Source of the DNA: JBIIUJ01 sp044340025
Lineage (GTDB): Bacteria > Pseudomonadota > Alphaproteobacteria > Caulobacterales > Aquidulcibacteraceae
Length of the DNA stretch: 15,342 nt
Direction: 5' to 3'
NCBI GenBank assembly: GCA_044340025.1
Contig: JBIIUJ010000054.1
Location: 1-15,342 of the forward strand
The notes under the pieces are model-generated. The model had not been told where the DNA came from. It worked only from the letters and a program-made list of their open reading frames with translations, and made no database searches. Shown here piece after piece: positions 4,835 through 12,285 of the stretch. Each line of letters begins with the position of its first letter. The stretch's first letter is position 1. The translations under genes were made by a program, and so were the position numbers.

Positions 4835-6700
4835 ATGGCCCGTATGGAAGCCGCCGCACTCGTTCAGGCGCCGCGCGCGAACCCGCAGCGCGGCAAGCCG
4901 AAGGCGGTGCGTCTGAAGGTGGTCGAGACGATCAAGATCGACCGCTCGCGCGATGCGCTCCTGACCGATTTCGGCAAGACGACGCTGGAAGACCGCTACC
5001 TCCTGCCGGGCGAAAGCTTCCAGGACATGTTCGCGCGGGTGGCCAAGGCCTATTCCGACGACATCGACCACGCCCAGCGGATCTATGACTATATCTCGCG
5101 GCTCTGGTTCATGCCGGCCACGCCCGTTCTGTCCAACGGCGGGGCCGAGCGCGGCCTGCCGATCTCCTGCTTCCTCAATGCGGTCGACGACAGCCTGGAT
5201 GGCATCGTGGGCGCCTGGAACGAGAATGTCTGGCTTGCGTCCAATGGCGGCGGCATCGGCACCTATTGGGGCGGGGTGCGCTCCATTGGCGAGAAGGTGG
5301 GCCAGAACGGCCAGACCTCCGGCATCATCCCCTTCATCCGGGTGATGGATTCGCTGACGCTTGCGATCAGCCAGGGTTCGCTGCGGCGCGGCTCGGCGGC
5401 GGTCTATCTCGACATCCACCACCCCGAAATCGAGGAATTCCTCGAGATCCGCAAACCCTCGGGCGATTTCAACCGCAAGAGCCTCAATCTCCACCACGGG
5501 CTCAACATCACCGACGCCTTCATGGAAGCGGTGCGCGATGACGCCGAGTTCGCCCTCCTCAGCCCGAAGTCGGGCGAGGTGGTGCGCAAGGTGAGTGCGC
5601 GCAAGCTGTGGCAGAAGGTGATCGAACTGCGGCTCCAGACCGGCGAGCCCTACATCATCTTCACCGATACGGTGAACGCCCAGATGGCCCCCCACCAGCG
5701 CCAGCTCGGCATGAAGGTGCGCCAGTCCAATCTCTGCTCGGAGATCATGCTCCACACTGGCAAGGACCACCTCGGCGTGGACCGCACGGCCGTGTGCTGC
5801 CTCTCCTCGCTCAACGCCGAGAAGTTCCTCGAGTGGAAGGACGACGACACCTTCCTCGACGACGTGTTCCGCTTCCTCGACAACGTGCTGGAAGATTTCA
5901 TCCAGCGCGCGCCCGACGAGATGGCGCAATCGAAGTATTCCGCCTTCCGGGAGCGCTCTGTGGGCCTCGGCGTGATGGGTTTCCACTCCTTCCTGCAGGC
6001 CCAGGGCGTGCCATTCGAGAGCGCGATGGCCAAGAGCTGGAACATGCGGATGTTCAAGCATATCCGCCGCGCCGCCGACGCCGCCTCCAAGAAGCTGGCC
6101 GAAGAGCGTGGCCCCTGCCCGGACGCGGCCGATTGCGGCGTGATGGAGCGCTTCAGCCACAAGATCGCGATCGCGCCCACGGCCTCGATCTCGATCATCT
6201 GCGGCGGCACGAGCGCGGGGATCGAGCCGATCCCGGCCAATATCTACACGCACAAGACGCTCTCGGGCTCTTTCCCGGTGAAGAACCCCTATCTGGAGCA
6301 GGTGCTGGAAGAAAAAGGCGCCAACACCGAAGAGGTGTGGCAGTCCATCCTCGCCAACGAGGGCTCGGTTCAGCATCTCGACGTGCTGAGCCCGGACGAG
6401 AAGGATACGTTCAAGACCGCCTTCGAGATCGACCAGCGCTGGGTGATCGAACTGGCCGCCGACCGCACGCCCTACATCTGCCAGGGCCAGAGCCTGAACG
6501 TCTTCATCCCCGGCGACGTGGACAAGTGGGACCTGCACATGCTGCACTGGACGGCGTGGGAAAAGGGCGTGAAGTCGCTCTACTACTGCCGGTCCAAATC
6601 GGTGCAGCGCGCGGCCTTCGCCGGCTCCGACGCCGAAGCCAAGGCCTCCGCCATCAAGGCCGAAAAGACCGACTACGAGGAATGCCTCGCCTGCCAGTAG
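4835..6700 (+). CDS. nrdA: Ribonucleoside-diphosphate reductase class I, alpha (large) subunit
   Basis: The 621-residue protein reduces ribonucleotides to deoxyribonucleotides together with a separate NrdB radical subunit. Cys112 (ISCFLN) and a cysteine of the Cys321-Cys322 pair correspond to the redox pair, and N299-L-C301-S-E303 holds the thiyl cysteine with its Asn and Glu partners. APTASIS lies at about 447-453. Y583-Y584 (LYYCRS) is the tyrosine pair of the class I radical-transfer path. The C-terminal CLAC (617-620) is the thioredoxin/glutaredoxin-reduced swinging arm. No N-terminal ATP-cone is seen; residues 1-45 are basic and low in structure. The start ATG 4835 has GGGGAG at about 4822-4827. 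The frame stays open upstream to 4658, but the promoter and NrdR box lie there; ATGs at 4814 and 4844 are minor alternatives. nrdB is not adjacent. Confidence 0.95.
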   Translation: MARMEAAALVQAPRANPQRGKPKAVRLKVVETIKIDRSRDALLTDFGKTTLEDRYLLPGESFQDMFARVAKAYSDDIDHAQRIYDYISRLWFMPATPVLSNGGAERGLPISCFLNAVDDSLDGIVGAWNENVWLASNGGGIGTYWGGVRSIGEKVGQNGQTSGIIPFIRVMDSLTLAISQGSLRRGSAAVYLDIHHPEIEEFLEIRKPSGDFNRKSLNLHHGLNITDAFMEAVRDDAEFALLSPKSGEVVRKVSARKLWQKVIELRLQTGEPYIIFTDTVNAQMAPHQRQLGMKVRQSNLCSEIMLHTGKDHLGVDRTAVCCLSSLNAEKFLEWKDDDTFLDDVFRFLDNVLEDFIQRAPDEMAQSKYSAFRERSVGLGVMGFHSFLQAQGVPFESAMAKSWNMRMFKHIRRAADAASKKLAEERGPCPDAADCGVMERFSHKIAIAPTASISIICGGTSAGIEPIPANIYTHKTLSGSFPVKNPYLEQVLEEKGANTEEVWQSILANEGSVQHLDVLSPDEKDTFKTAFEIDQRWVIELAADRTPYICQGQSLNVFIPGDVDKWDLHMLHWTAWEKGVKSLYYCRSKSVQRAAFAGSDAEAKASAIKAEKTDYEECLACQ

Positions 6701-6728
6701 GCCGGAGCCTGAGGACAGACCCAATCTC

Positions 6729-6758
6729 GAAGCGCGTCGCGGTTGCGCGGCGCGCTTC
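6729..6758 (+). terminator. Stem-loop terminator after nrdA
   Basis: GAAGCGCGTCGCG (6729-6741) pairs with CGCGGCGCGCTTC (6746-6758) to give 13 contiguous pairs, one of them G-U, closed by a GTTG tetraloop. It starts 28 bp after the nrdA stop. The sequence behind it is CTGCTTTGG rather than a T-run, so termination may be weak or the stem may protect the 3' end. Confidence 0.6.
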
Positions 6759-6778
6759 CTGCTTTGGCCAGCCGCGGC

Positions 6779-6784
6779 TAGACT
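6779..6784 (+). promoter_or_regulatory. Candidate -10 for the gene at 6791 (leaderless type)
   Basis: TAGACT matches TATAAT at four of six positions and ends 6 nt before the ATG, so transcription would begin at the start codon. No Shine-Dalgarno is present between the element and GGCCATG. A -35 is not evident. Confidence 0.35.
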
Positions 6785-6790
6785 AGGGCC

Positions 6791-7120
6791 ATGCGCCGAC
6801 TCGCCCTCTGCCTTGCGCTCGCCTGCCTCGGCCCCGTCGCCGCGCCTGCGCCCGTCTCAGCCCAGCAGACGCGCGCCGGCGTGGAACTGCTGCGCGTCAC
6901 CGCGCTCTATACGACGCTGGACGAATGGAACCGGATCCGGCGGGCGCTGCGCCAGACCCAGGGGATCGAGGATGTGCGCATCGACGCCGTCTCGATCGAT
7001 GGAGCCCTGCTTCTGCTGCAGTTTCGCGGCGGCCGCGCCAATCTCGAGGCTGATCTGGTGCGCCGGGGGCTGATGCTCAGCGACGAATCCTACGGTCCGG
7101 TGTTGCGCGTGCGGCGCTAG
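6791..7120 (+). CDS. Small secreted protein resembling the C-terminal part of DUF2066 proteins
   Basis: The 109-residue product has a clear signal peptide (residues 1-24, ending VSA before QQT). The mature part of about 85 residues looks like a beta-alpha-beta-beta-alpha-beta unit: LLRVTALY, then an amphipathic stretch around EWNRIRRALRQ, GIEDVRIDAVSIDGALLLLQFRG, then LEADLVRRGLML and a last strand. The pattern W-IR-L--GI-(V)-L followed by a GG-L-L--GL-L ending recalls the C-terminal repeat of DUF2066 proteins, which in alphaproteobacteria are found near hdaA; this is recall, not a search. Full DUF2066 proteins are much longer, so this would be a reduced form. It is followed 16 bp later by hdaA, so the two are probably cotranscribed. 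Role unknown. Confidence 0.75.
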   Translation: MRRLALCLALACLGPVAAPAPVSAQQTRAGVELLRVTALYTTLDEWNRIRRALRQTQGIEDVRIDAVSIDGALLLLQFRGGRANLEADLVRRGLMLSDESYGPVLRVRR

Positions 7121-7136
7121 TCGCTGCGTTCCGCCG

Positions 7137-7817
7137 ATGAGCCATCCCCAGCCGCCCTTGCCCTTCGCCCCGCCCCCCTTCACGCGGGCGGGTTTTCTGG
7201 TCTCTGTAAGCAACGCCGCCGCGCTGGACGCCATCAGCCGGCCGCAGGCCTGGCCAGCCCACGCCTTTGCGCTGATCGGACCGCCCGGCTGCGGCAAGAG
7301 CCATCTGGCGTCTGTCTGGGCCGCAGAGACCGGCGGCGCCGTGCTGACCGGCCCTGACTTGACCCTGTCGCTTGCCGCAGGCGCAGCAACGCCCGCCATC
7401 GCGCTCGACGACGCCGATCAGGCCCCAGACCCGGCCGCCCTGTTCCACCTGTGGAACCTGATGGCCCAGCGCGGCGGAAAGCTGCTTCTTGTCGGCGCGA
7501 CGCCGCCGGCCACCTGGGCTGCCCCGCTCGCCGATCTGGCATCCCGGCTTGGCGCGCTCGCGTGGGCCGAGATCGCCGCCCCGGACGATGCGCTTCTGGA
7601 GGCGATGCTGGTGCGCATGGCGCAGGCGCGCCACATGCGGCTCGACCGGCGGATCGTGGCCTACGCGGTGCTGCGGGTGGAGCGATCCTATCGCGGCGTG
7701 CAGCGTTTCGTCGCGGCGCTGGATGAGGCGCTGTGCAACCCGGGCGCGACACTCGGTCTGAGGCTTGCCTCGCGCGTGCTCGACACGCTTTATGCAGGCG
7801 GCGACGCAGAGGCCTGA
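7137..7817 (+). CDS. hdaA: HdaA, DnaA-related regulatory inactivator of replication initiation
   Basis: The 226-residue protein is a DnaA-like AAA+ ATPase without the DNA-binding domain. With the beta sliding clamp, such proteins stimulate DnaA-ATP hydrolysis after replication starts. A clamp-binding motif QPPLPF (residues 5-10) lies at the N-terminus, as in Hda. Walker A is GPPGCGKS (48-55), the Walker B-like strand is AIALDDAD (87-94), sensor 1 is in LLLVGATPP, and SRL (136-138) carries the box VII arginine. The sensor-2 region is ERSYRGVQRF (182-191). Length fits the family. No Shine-Dalgarno is visible, so translation probably depends on the gene 16 bp upstream. ppk1 follows after 13 bp. 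Confidence 0.88.
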   Translation: MSHPQPPLPFAPPPFTRAGFLVSVSNAAALDAISRPQAWPAHAFALIGPPGCGKSHLASVWAAETGGAVLTGPDLTLSLAAGAATPAIALDDADQAPDPAALFHLWNLMAQRGGKLLLVGATPPATWAAPLADLASRLGALAWAEIAAPDDALLEAMLVRMAQARHMRLDRRIVAYAVLRVERSYRGVQRFVAALDEALCNPGATLGLRLASRVLDTLYAGGDAEA

Positions 7818-7830
7818 AGGGATACACGCG

Positions 7831-10020
7831 ATGGAACCCGCGACGGCGACGAAACCCGCAAGCGCGCCAGACGCCATGGGGCCGGACTCTCTCGACCGCT
7901 TCATCAATCGGGAGCTGTCCTGGCTGGCGTTCAACACCCGCGTGCTGGAGGAGTGCGCCAATCCCGCCCATCCGCTGCTGGAGCGGGTGCGTTTCCTGTC
8001 GATCTGCGGCGCCAATCTCGACGAATTCTACATGGTGCGCGTCTCGGGCCTGCGCGAGCAGGTGGAAGCCGGCGTGACCGAGAAGAGCCAGGAGGGCCTT
8101 TCTCCAGCCGAACAGCTCGAGCGGATCGACGCCACCGCCGGCGTGCTGATGGCGCGCCAACAGCGCGAATGGCGCACGCTTCAGGAGCTGTTGCGCAAGG
8201 AAGGCATCGCGGTGCTCTCCGCCGAGGAGGTGGAGGCCGATCCCGCAGCGAGCCTGTGGCTGCGCGAGGAGTTTCTGGCCCGCATCTTCCCGCTGCTCAC
8301 CCCGCTGGCGATCGACCCGGCTCATCCGTTTCCCTTCATCCCCAACCTTGGCTTCACCATCGCGCTGAAGCTGCGCGGGCGGGAGGATGGGCGCACACTC
8401 AACGCCCTGGTGCCGGTGCCGCTGCAGGCGCCGCGCTTCATCAAGATCGGGCTGAAGCCCAAGACAGGGCGGCGCACGGCGGTGCGCTATGTGGCGCTGG
8501 AGACGCTGATAGAGCTGTTTCTCGACACGCTCTTTCCCGGTTACGAGGTTCTGGCGCGCGGGGCCTTCCGCATCATCCGCGACAGCGACATCGAACTGGA
8601 GGAGGCCGAAGACCTCCTGCGCATGTTCGAGACGCGCCTGAAGGAGCGCCGTCGCGGCGACATCGTACGGCTTAAGATCGAAAGCACGATGCCGCAGGAA
8701 CTGCGCGCTTTCATCATCGAGAATTTGCGCGCCGCGCCCAATGAGGTCGTCGTCGTCGATGGCGTGCTGGGCGTGGCCCAGCTCTCCCAACTCATCGGCG
8801 ACGATCGCCCCGACCTGAAATTCAAGCCCTATGATCCGCGCTTTCCAGAGCGCATCCGTGATTTCGGCGGGGATTGCTTCGCGGCGGTGAGAGCGAAGGA
8901 CATTCTCGTCCACCACCCGTTTGAAAGCTTCGACGTGGTGGTGCAGTTCCTGCGCCAGGCCGCGACCGACCCCAATGTGGTGGCGATCAAGCAGACGCTC
9001 TATCGCACCTCCAAGGACAGCCCGATCGTGGCCGCCCTCATCGAGGCGGCCGAGAATGGCAAGAACGTCACGGCCGTCGTGGAAATCAAGGCGCGCTTTG
9101 ACGAGGAAGCGAACCTCAAATGGGCGCGCGACCTCGAACGCGCCGGCTGCCATGTCGTCTATGGCTTCATGACGCTGAAAACACACGCGAAGGTGAGCCT
9201 CGTGGTGCGGCGCGAGGCGGATGGGCTGCGCACCTACGCCCACTTCGGCACCGGCAACTACCATCCGATCACCGCGCGCATCTACACCGACCTGTCGCTC
9301 TTCACCGCCGACCCCGCCTTCGGGCGGGACGCGGGCAAGCTGTTCAACTACGTCACGGGCTATGCGCGACCGGCCTCGCTCGAGCGCATCGGCCTCTCCC
9401 CGCTGACGCTCAAATCCACCCTGCTCGACCTGATCGACGCCGAGATCGCCAACGCCGCCGGCGGGCGCCCCTCCGGCGTATGGGCGAAGCTGAACTCGCT
9501 CGTCGATCCGGTGGTGATCGACAAGCTCTACGCCGCCAGCCGCGCAGGGGTTCCGATCGATCTCGTCGTGCGCGGCATCTGCTGTCTGCGGCCGGGCGTG
9601 CCGGGCCTGTCTGACAATATCCGGGTCAAGAGCATCATCGGCCGCTTCCTGGAGCATTCGCGCATCGTCTGCTTCGCCAATGGCGCTGCGTTGCCGAGCC
9701 CGAAGGCGCGCGTGTTTCTCTCCTCGGCCGACTGGATGCCCCGCAACCTCGACCGGCGGGTGGAGACGCTCGTGCCGATCGAGAACCCCACCGTGCACCA
9801 GCAGGTGCTCGAACAGATCATGGTCGCCAACCTGAACGATGAAGCGCAGAGCTGGCGGCTGCTGGCGGCCGGCGCTTACGAGCGCGTGGCGGCCGGCGAG
9901 CGCGCGTTCAGCGCGCACGATTATTTCATGCGCAACCCCAGCCTGTCGGGACGCGGTCGCGCGCTGAAGACCGACACCCCGCCCGACATGCGACGCCCCG
10001 GCGGAAAGGAGCGCGCATGA
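7831..10020 (+). CDS. ppk1: Polyphosphate kinase 1
   Basis: The 729-residue enzyme makes polyphosphate from ATP reversibly. The N-terminal domain begins with FINRELSWLAFN (24-35) and FLSICGANLDEFYMVR (55-70). The phosphorylated histidine is His452 in KTHAKVSLVVRRE, equivalent to His435 of E. coli, followed by HFGTGNYHP. The second conserved histidine is His609 in FLEHSRIVCF (His592 in E. coli). RVFLSSADWMPRNLDRRVE is the usual C-terminal signature. Length is slightly above the typical 690-700 because of a loose N-terminal extension of about 20 residues. The ATG at 7831 has GAAGGGA about 8 nt upstream. The stop overlaps the ppx start by ATGA. Confidence 0.96.
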   Translation: MEPATATKPASAPDAMGPDSLDRFINRELSWLAFNTRVLEECANPAHPLLERVRFLSICGANLDEFYMVRVSGLREQVEAGVTEKSQEGLSPAEQLERIDATAGVLMARQQREWRTLQELLRKEGIAVLSAEEVEADPAASLWLREEFLARIFPLLTPLAIDPAHPFPFIPNLGFTIALKLRGREDGRTLNALVPVPLQAPRFIKIGLKPKTGRRTAVRYVALETLIELFLDTLFPGYEVLARGAFRIIRDSDIELEEAEDLLRMFETRLKERRRGDIVRLKIESTMPQELRAFIIENLRAAPNEVVVVDGVLGVAQLSQLIGDDRPDLKFKPYDPRFPERIRDFGGDCFAAVRAKDILVHHPFESFDVVVQFLRQAATDPNVVAIKQTLYRTSKDSPIVAALIEAAENGKNVTAVVEIKARFDEEANLKWARDLERAGCHVVYGFMTLKTHAKVSLVVRREADGLRTYAHFGTGNYHPITARIYTDLSLFTADPAFGRDAGKLFNYVTGYARPASLERIGLSPLTLKSTLLDLIDAEIANAAGGRPSGVWAKLNSLVDPVVIDKLYAASRAGVPIDLVVRGICCLRPGVPGLSDNIRVKSIIGRFLEHSRIVCFANGAALPSPKARVFLSSADWMPRNLDRRVETLVPIENPTVHQQVLEQIMVANLNDEAQSWRLLAAGAYERVAAGERAFSAHDYFMRNPSLSGRGRALKTDTPPDMRRPGGKERA

Positions 10021-11552
10021 GCCTTGCCGCCCTCGGCGAGCGGCGCACCGCGAGCGTGCTTTCGCGGCTTGTGGCGCGGGAGAAAGCGGTCATCGACGTC
10101 GGCTCCAATTCGGTCCGGCTCGTGATCTTCCGGGTGGAGGGGCGCGCCTTCACCCAGGTGCTGAACGAGAAGACGCTGGCCGGCCTCGGCCGTGGCCTTG
10201 GCGAAACGGGCCGGCTCTGGCCGGCGGGGGTGGCTCAGGCGATCAGCGCGCTCAAACGGTTCCGCCTGTTGCTCGAAGCGCTCGGCGTCAGCGACGTCAT
10301 TGCTGTTGCGACCGCTGCGGTGCGCGACGCCGCCGATGGCGAGGCGTTCGTGGCTGCGGCGGAGCGCGAAACCGGCTTTCGTCTGCGGGTTCTGACAGGG
10401 GCCGAGGAAGCGCAGGCCGCGGCCGACGGCGTGCTGGGCGGCGCGCCCGGCGCGGTGGGCGTCGTGGGCGATCTGGGCGGATCGAGCCTTGAACTCATCG
10501 CGGTCGATGAAACCGGCGCCCACGAGGGCGAAACCCATAAGCTTGGCCCGCTGGCGATCGGCCGGCTGGAGCCGTTCGACGCGGCGCATGCCGCCACGAT
10601 CGTGAACCAGTCGCTCGCCGGGTCGCGCGTGCTGGCGGAGCGGCGGGGCGGGGCGTTCTATGCCGTCGGCGGGGCGTGGCGAGGCCTGGGCCATATCGAT
10701 ATGGCGCTGCGCGACTATCCGTTGAAAATCCTGCATAATTACACGATAAGCCGGATCGACGCGCTGGAGCTTTCCGCCTTCGTGCAACGCCAGTCGCGCC
10801 GGTCGCTGGAAAAGCTGGAGGGCGCCACCGGGCGGCGTGCCGAGATGCTGCCCTATGCGGCGCTGCTGCTGGGCAGCCTGATGGAAGCCGGCGGCTTCGA
10901 CCAGATCGTCATTTCCTCCTACGGCCTGCGCGAAGGGCTGCTGTGGCAGGCGCTCAGCCCGGCGGAGCGCGCGCTTGATCCGCTCGTCACGGGCGCAGCC
11001 GTGCTTGCGGGCCGCGATGCGCGCGCGCGCGCCTTTGGCGATGCGCTGGAGGCGTGGATTGCGCCGGTCTTTTCCGGCTTTCCCGATCTTTTCGGGCCAG
11101 GCCGTGCGGCTATTCTGCGTCAGGCGGCCTGCCAGCTCGCAGACATTGGGGCGGTTCTGCATCCCGATCACCGCGCCGATCTGGCGTTCAACCTAGTGCT
11201 GCGCGCGCCCTTTGGCGGTGCAAACCATGTGGAGCGGGTGTTTCTGGCGGCCGCCACCTATTACCGGTACTCGCACCGCGGCTCGCCGGAGCCGCGCGCC
11301 CTGATCCAGAAACTGCTGGACGAGGATCGTCAGGCCCGCGCTCGCGCGCTTGGGGCTGCGATGCGTCTGGGCGCAGACCTCTCCGGCCGGTCCGCCGCGT
11401 TGCTGCATCAATGCACGCTGTCGGTTCAGAACGGGCGGCTGCGCCTGTCGGGGGCCCCATCCGCCGCCGCGATCGCCACCGAGACCGTCGCCAAGCGGCT
11501 GGACCAGCTGGGCGAGGTTCTGGGCCTGAAGGGGCAGCTTGCCTTCGGCTGA
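10017..11552 (+). CDS. ppx: Exopolyphosphatase, Ppx/GppA family
   Basis: The 511-residue protein belongs to the ASKHA-fold Ppx/GppA phosphatases, which release phosphate from polyphosphate and in some members act on pppGpp. The first phosphate loop is DVGSNSVRLVIF (27-38), the catalytic glutamate lies in GAEEAQ (128-133), and the second phosphate loop is GDLGGSS (151-157). The C-terminal half, with LHPDHR near 380 and HVERVFLAAATYYRY after it, is the alpha-helical HD-like domain found in the longer members. The ATG overlaps the ppk1 stop, with AAGGAG upstream, so kinase and phosphatase are cotranslated. Whether it prefers polyphosphate or pppGpp cannot be read from sequence; the ppk1 linkage favours polyphosphate. 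Confidence 0.92.
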   Translation: MSLAALGERRTASVLSRLVAREKAVIDVGSNSVRLVIFRVEGRAFTQVLNEKTLAGLGRGLGETGRLWPAGVAQAISALKRFRLLLEALGVSDVIAVATAAVRDAADGEAFVAAAERETGFRLRVLTGAEEAQAAADGVLGGAPGAVGVVGDLGGSSLELIAVDETGAHEGETHKLGPLAIGRLEPFDAAHAATIVNQSLAGSRVLAERRGGAFYAVGGAWRGLGHIDMALRDYPLKILHNYTISRIDALELSAFVQRQSRRSLEKLEGATGRRAEMLPYAALLLGSLMEAGGFDQIVISSYGLREGLLWQALSPAERALDPLVTGAAVLAGRDARARAFGDALEAWIAPVFSGFPDLFGPGRAAILRQAACQLADIGAVLHPDHRADLAFNLVLRAPFGGANHVERVFLAAATYYRYSHRGSPEPRALIQKLLDEDRQARARALGAAMRLGADLSGRSAALLHQCTLSVQNGRLRLSGAPSAAAIATETVAKRLDQLGEVLGLKGQLAFG

Positions 11553-11567
11553 AGCAGCCCGGCTTCA
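11550..11567 (+). repeat. Inverted repeat at the end of ppx
   Basis: TGAAGC and GCTTCA are separated by six bases, beginning at the ppx stop codon. It could be a weak hairpin between ppx and trpF. There is no T-run, so it is not called a terminator. Confidence 0.3.
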
Positions 11568-11598
11568 CAGCGGCCCGGTTTGGGCGCAGGAACGTCCC

Positions 11599-12285
11599 AT
11601 GACGCGCGTGAAGATCTGCGGACTGTCCACCGAAGAGACGCTGGAGGCCGCCATCGCCAGCGGGGCTGATTTCGTGGGGCTGAACTTCGTGGCCGCCTCC
11701 CCCCGCCATGTCGCGCCGGCGCGCGCGGCGGCCCTTGCCCGCCAGGCGCGCGGGCGCACCGGCATCGTGGCCCTGTTCGCCGACCCCGAAGACGCCGCAC
11801 TGCATGAGACTGTCGCGGCCGTGCAGCCCGATCTGATCCAGCTGCATGGCGCGGAAAGCCCGGCCCGGGTGGCCGCCGTGCGCGCCGCCTGCGGCCTGCC
11901 AGTCATCAAGGCGATCGGCGTGGCGACGGGGGCGGATCTCGCCGCGGCGGCGGCCTATGTCGGGGTCTGCGACCATCTCCTGCTCGACGCCAAGCCCCCG
12001 CCAGGGGCGGCCTACAGCGGCGGGCATGGGGCGGCGTTCGATTGGGCCATCCTGACGGGTCCGGCCGCGCCTGCCTGGCCCTTCATGCTGTCTGGCGGCC
12101 TCACGCCGGAAACGGTGGACGAGGCGATAGCCCAGGTGCGCCCCTGGGCGGTGGATGTCTCCTCCGGCGTGGAGCGGGCCAAGGGCGTGAAGGACCCGGC
12201 GCTGATCCACGCGTTTGTCCGGGCCGCCCGGGACGCAGACGCGCGCTTGTCAGCCGACGCGGCGCGTGGTTCGGGGCAGGCATGA
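11599..12285 (+). CDS. trpF: Phosphoribosylanthranilate isomerase
   Basis: The 228-residue barrel enzyme carries out the third step of tryptophan synthesis from chorismate. The catalytic cysteine is Cys7 in VKICGL and the general acid is Asp130 in LLLDAKPP. GLNF and SPRHV follow the first strand, QLHG is at 81-84, SGGLTP at 165-170 and VDVSSGVE at 185-192, the last two forming the phosphate site. The start is supported by AGGAA (11588-11592), 6 nt upstream. The ppx stop is 46 bp before it. In many alphaproteobacteria trpF is followed by trpB and trpA; here it is coupled to an oxidoreductase gene instead, by a shared ATGA. Confidence 0.95.
   Translation: MTRVKICGLSTEETLEAAIASGADFVGLNFVAASPRHVAPARAAALARQARGRTGIVALFADPEDAALHETVAAVQPDLIQLHGAESPARVAAVRAACGLPVIKAIGVATGADLAAAAAYVGVCDHLLLDAKPPPGAAYSGGHGAAFDWAILTGPAAPAWPFMLSGGLTPETVDEAIAQVRPWAVDVSSGVERAKGVKDPALIHAFVRAARDADARLSADAARGSGQA

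Noticed and set aside
4706..6724. Long minus-strand open frame (about 670 codons) opposite nrdA
   Set aside because: It mirrors a highly conserved gene in GC-rich DNA, where the antisense frame is often free of stops. Its composition (Gly, Leu, His, Ala runs) shows no domain.
7234..9918. Minus-strand open frame of about 890 codons opposite hdaA and ppk1
   Set aside because: Antisense shadow spanning two well-identified genes, with low-complexity Arg/His/Ala composition and no recognisable motif.
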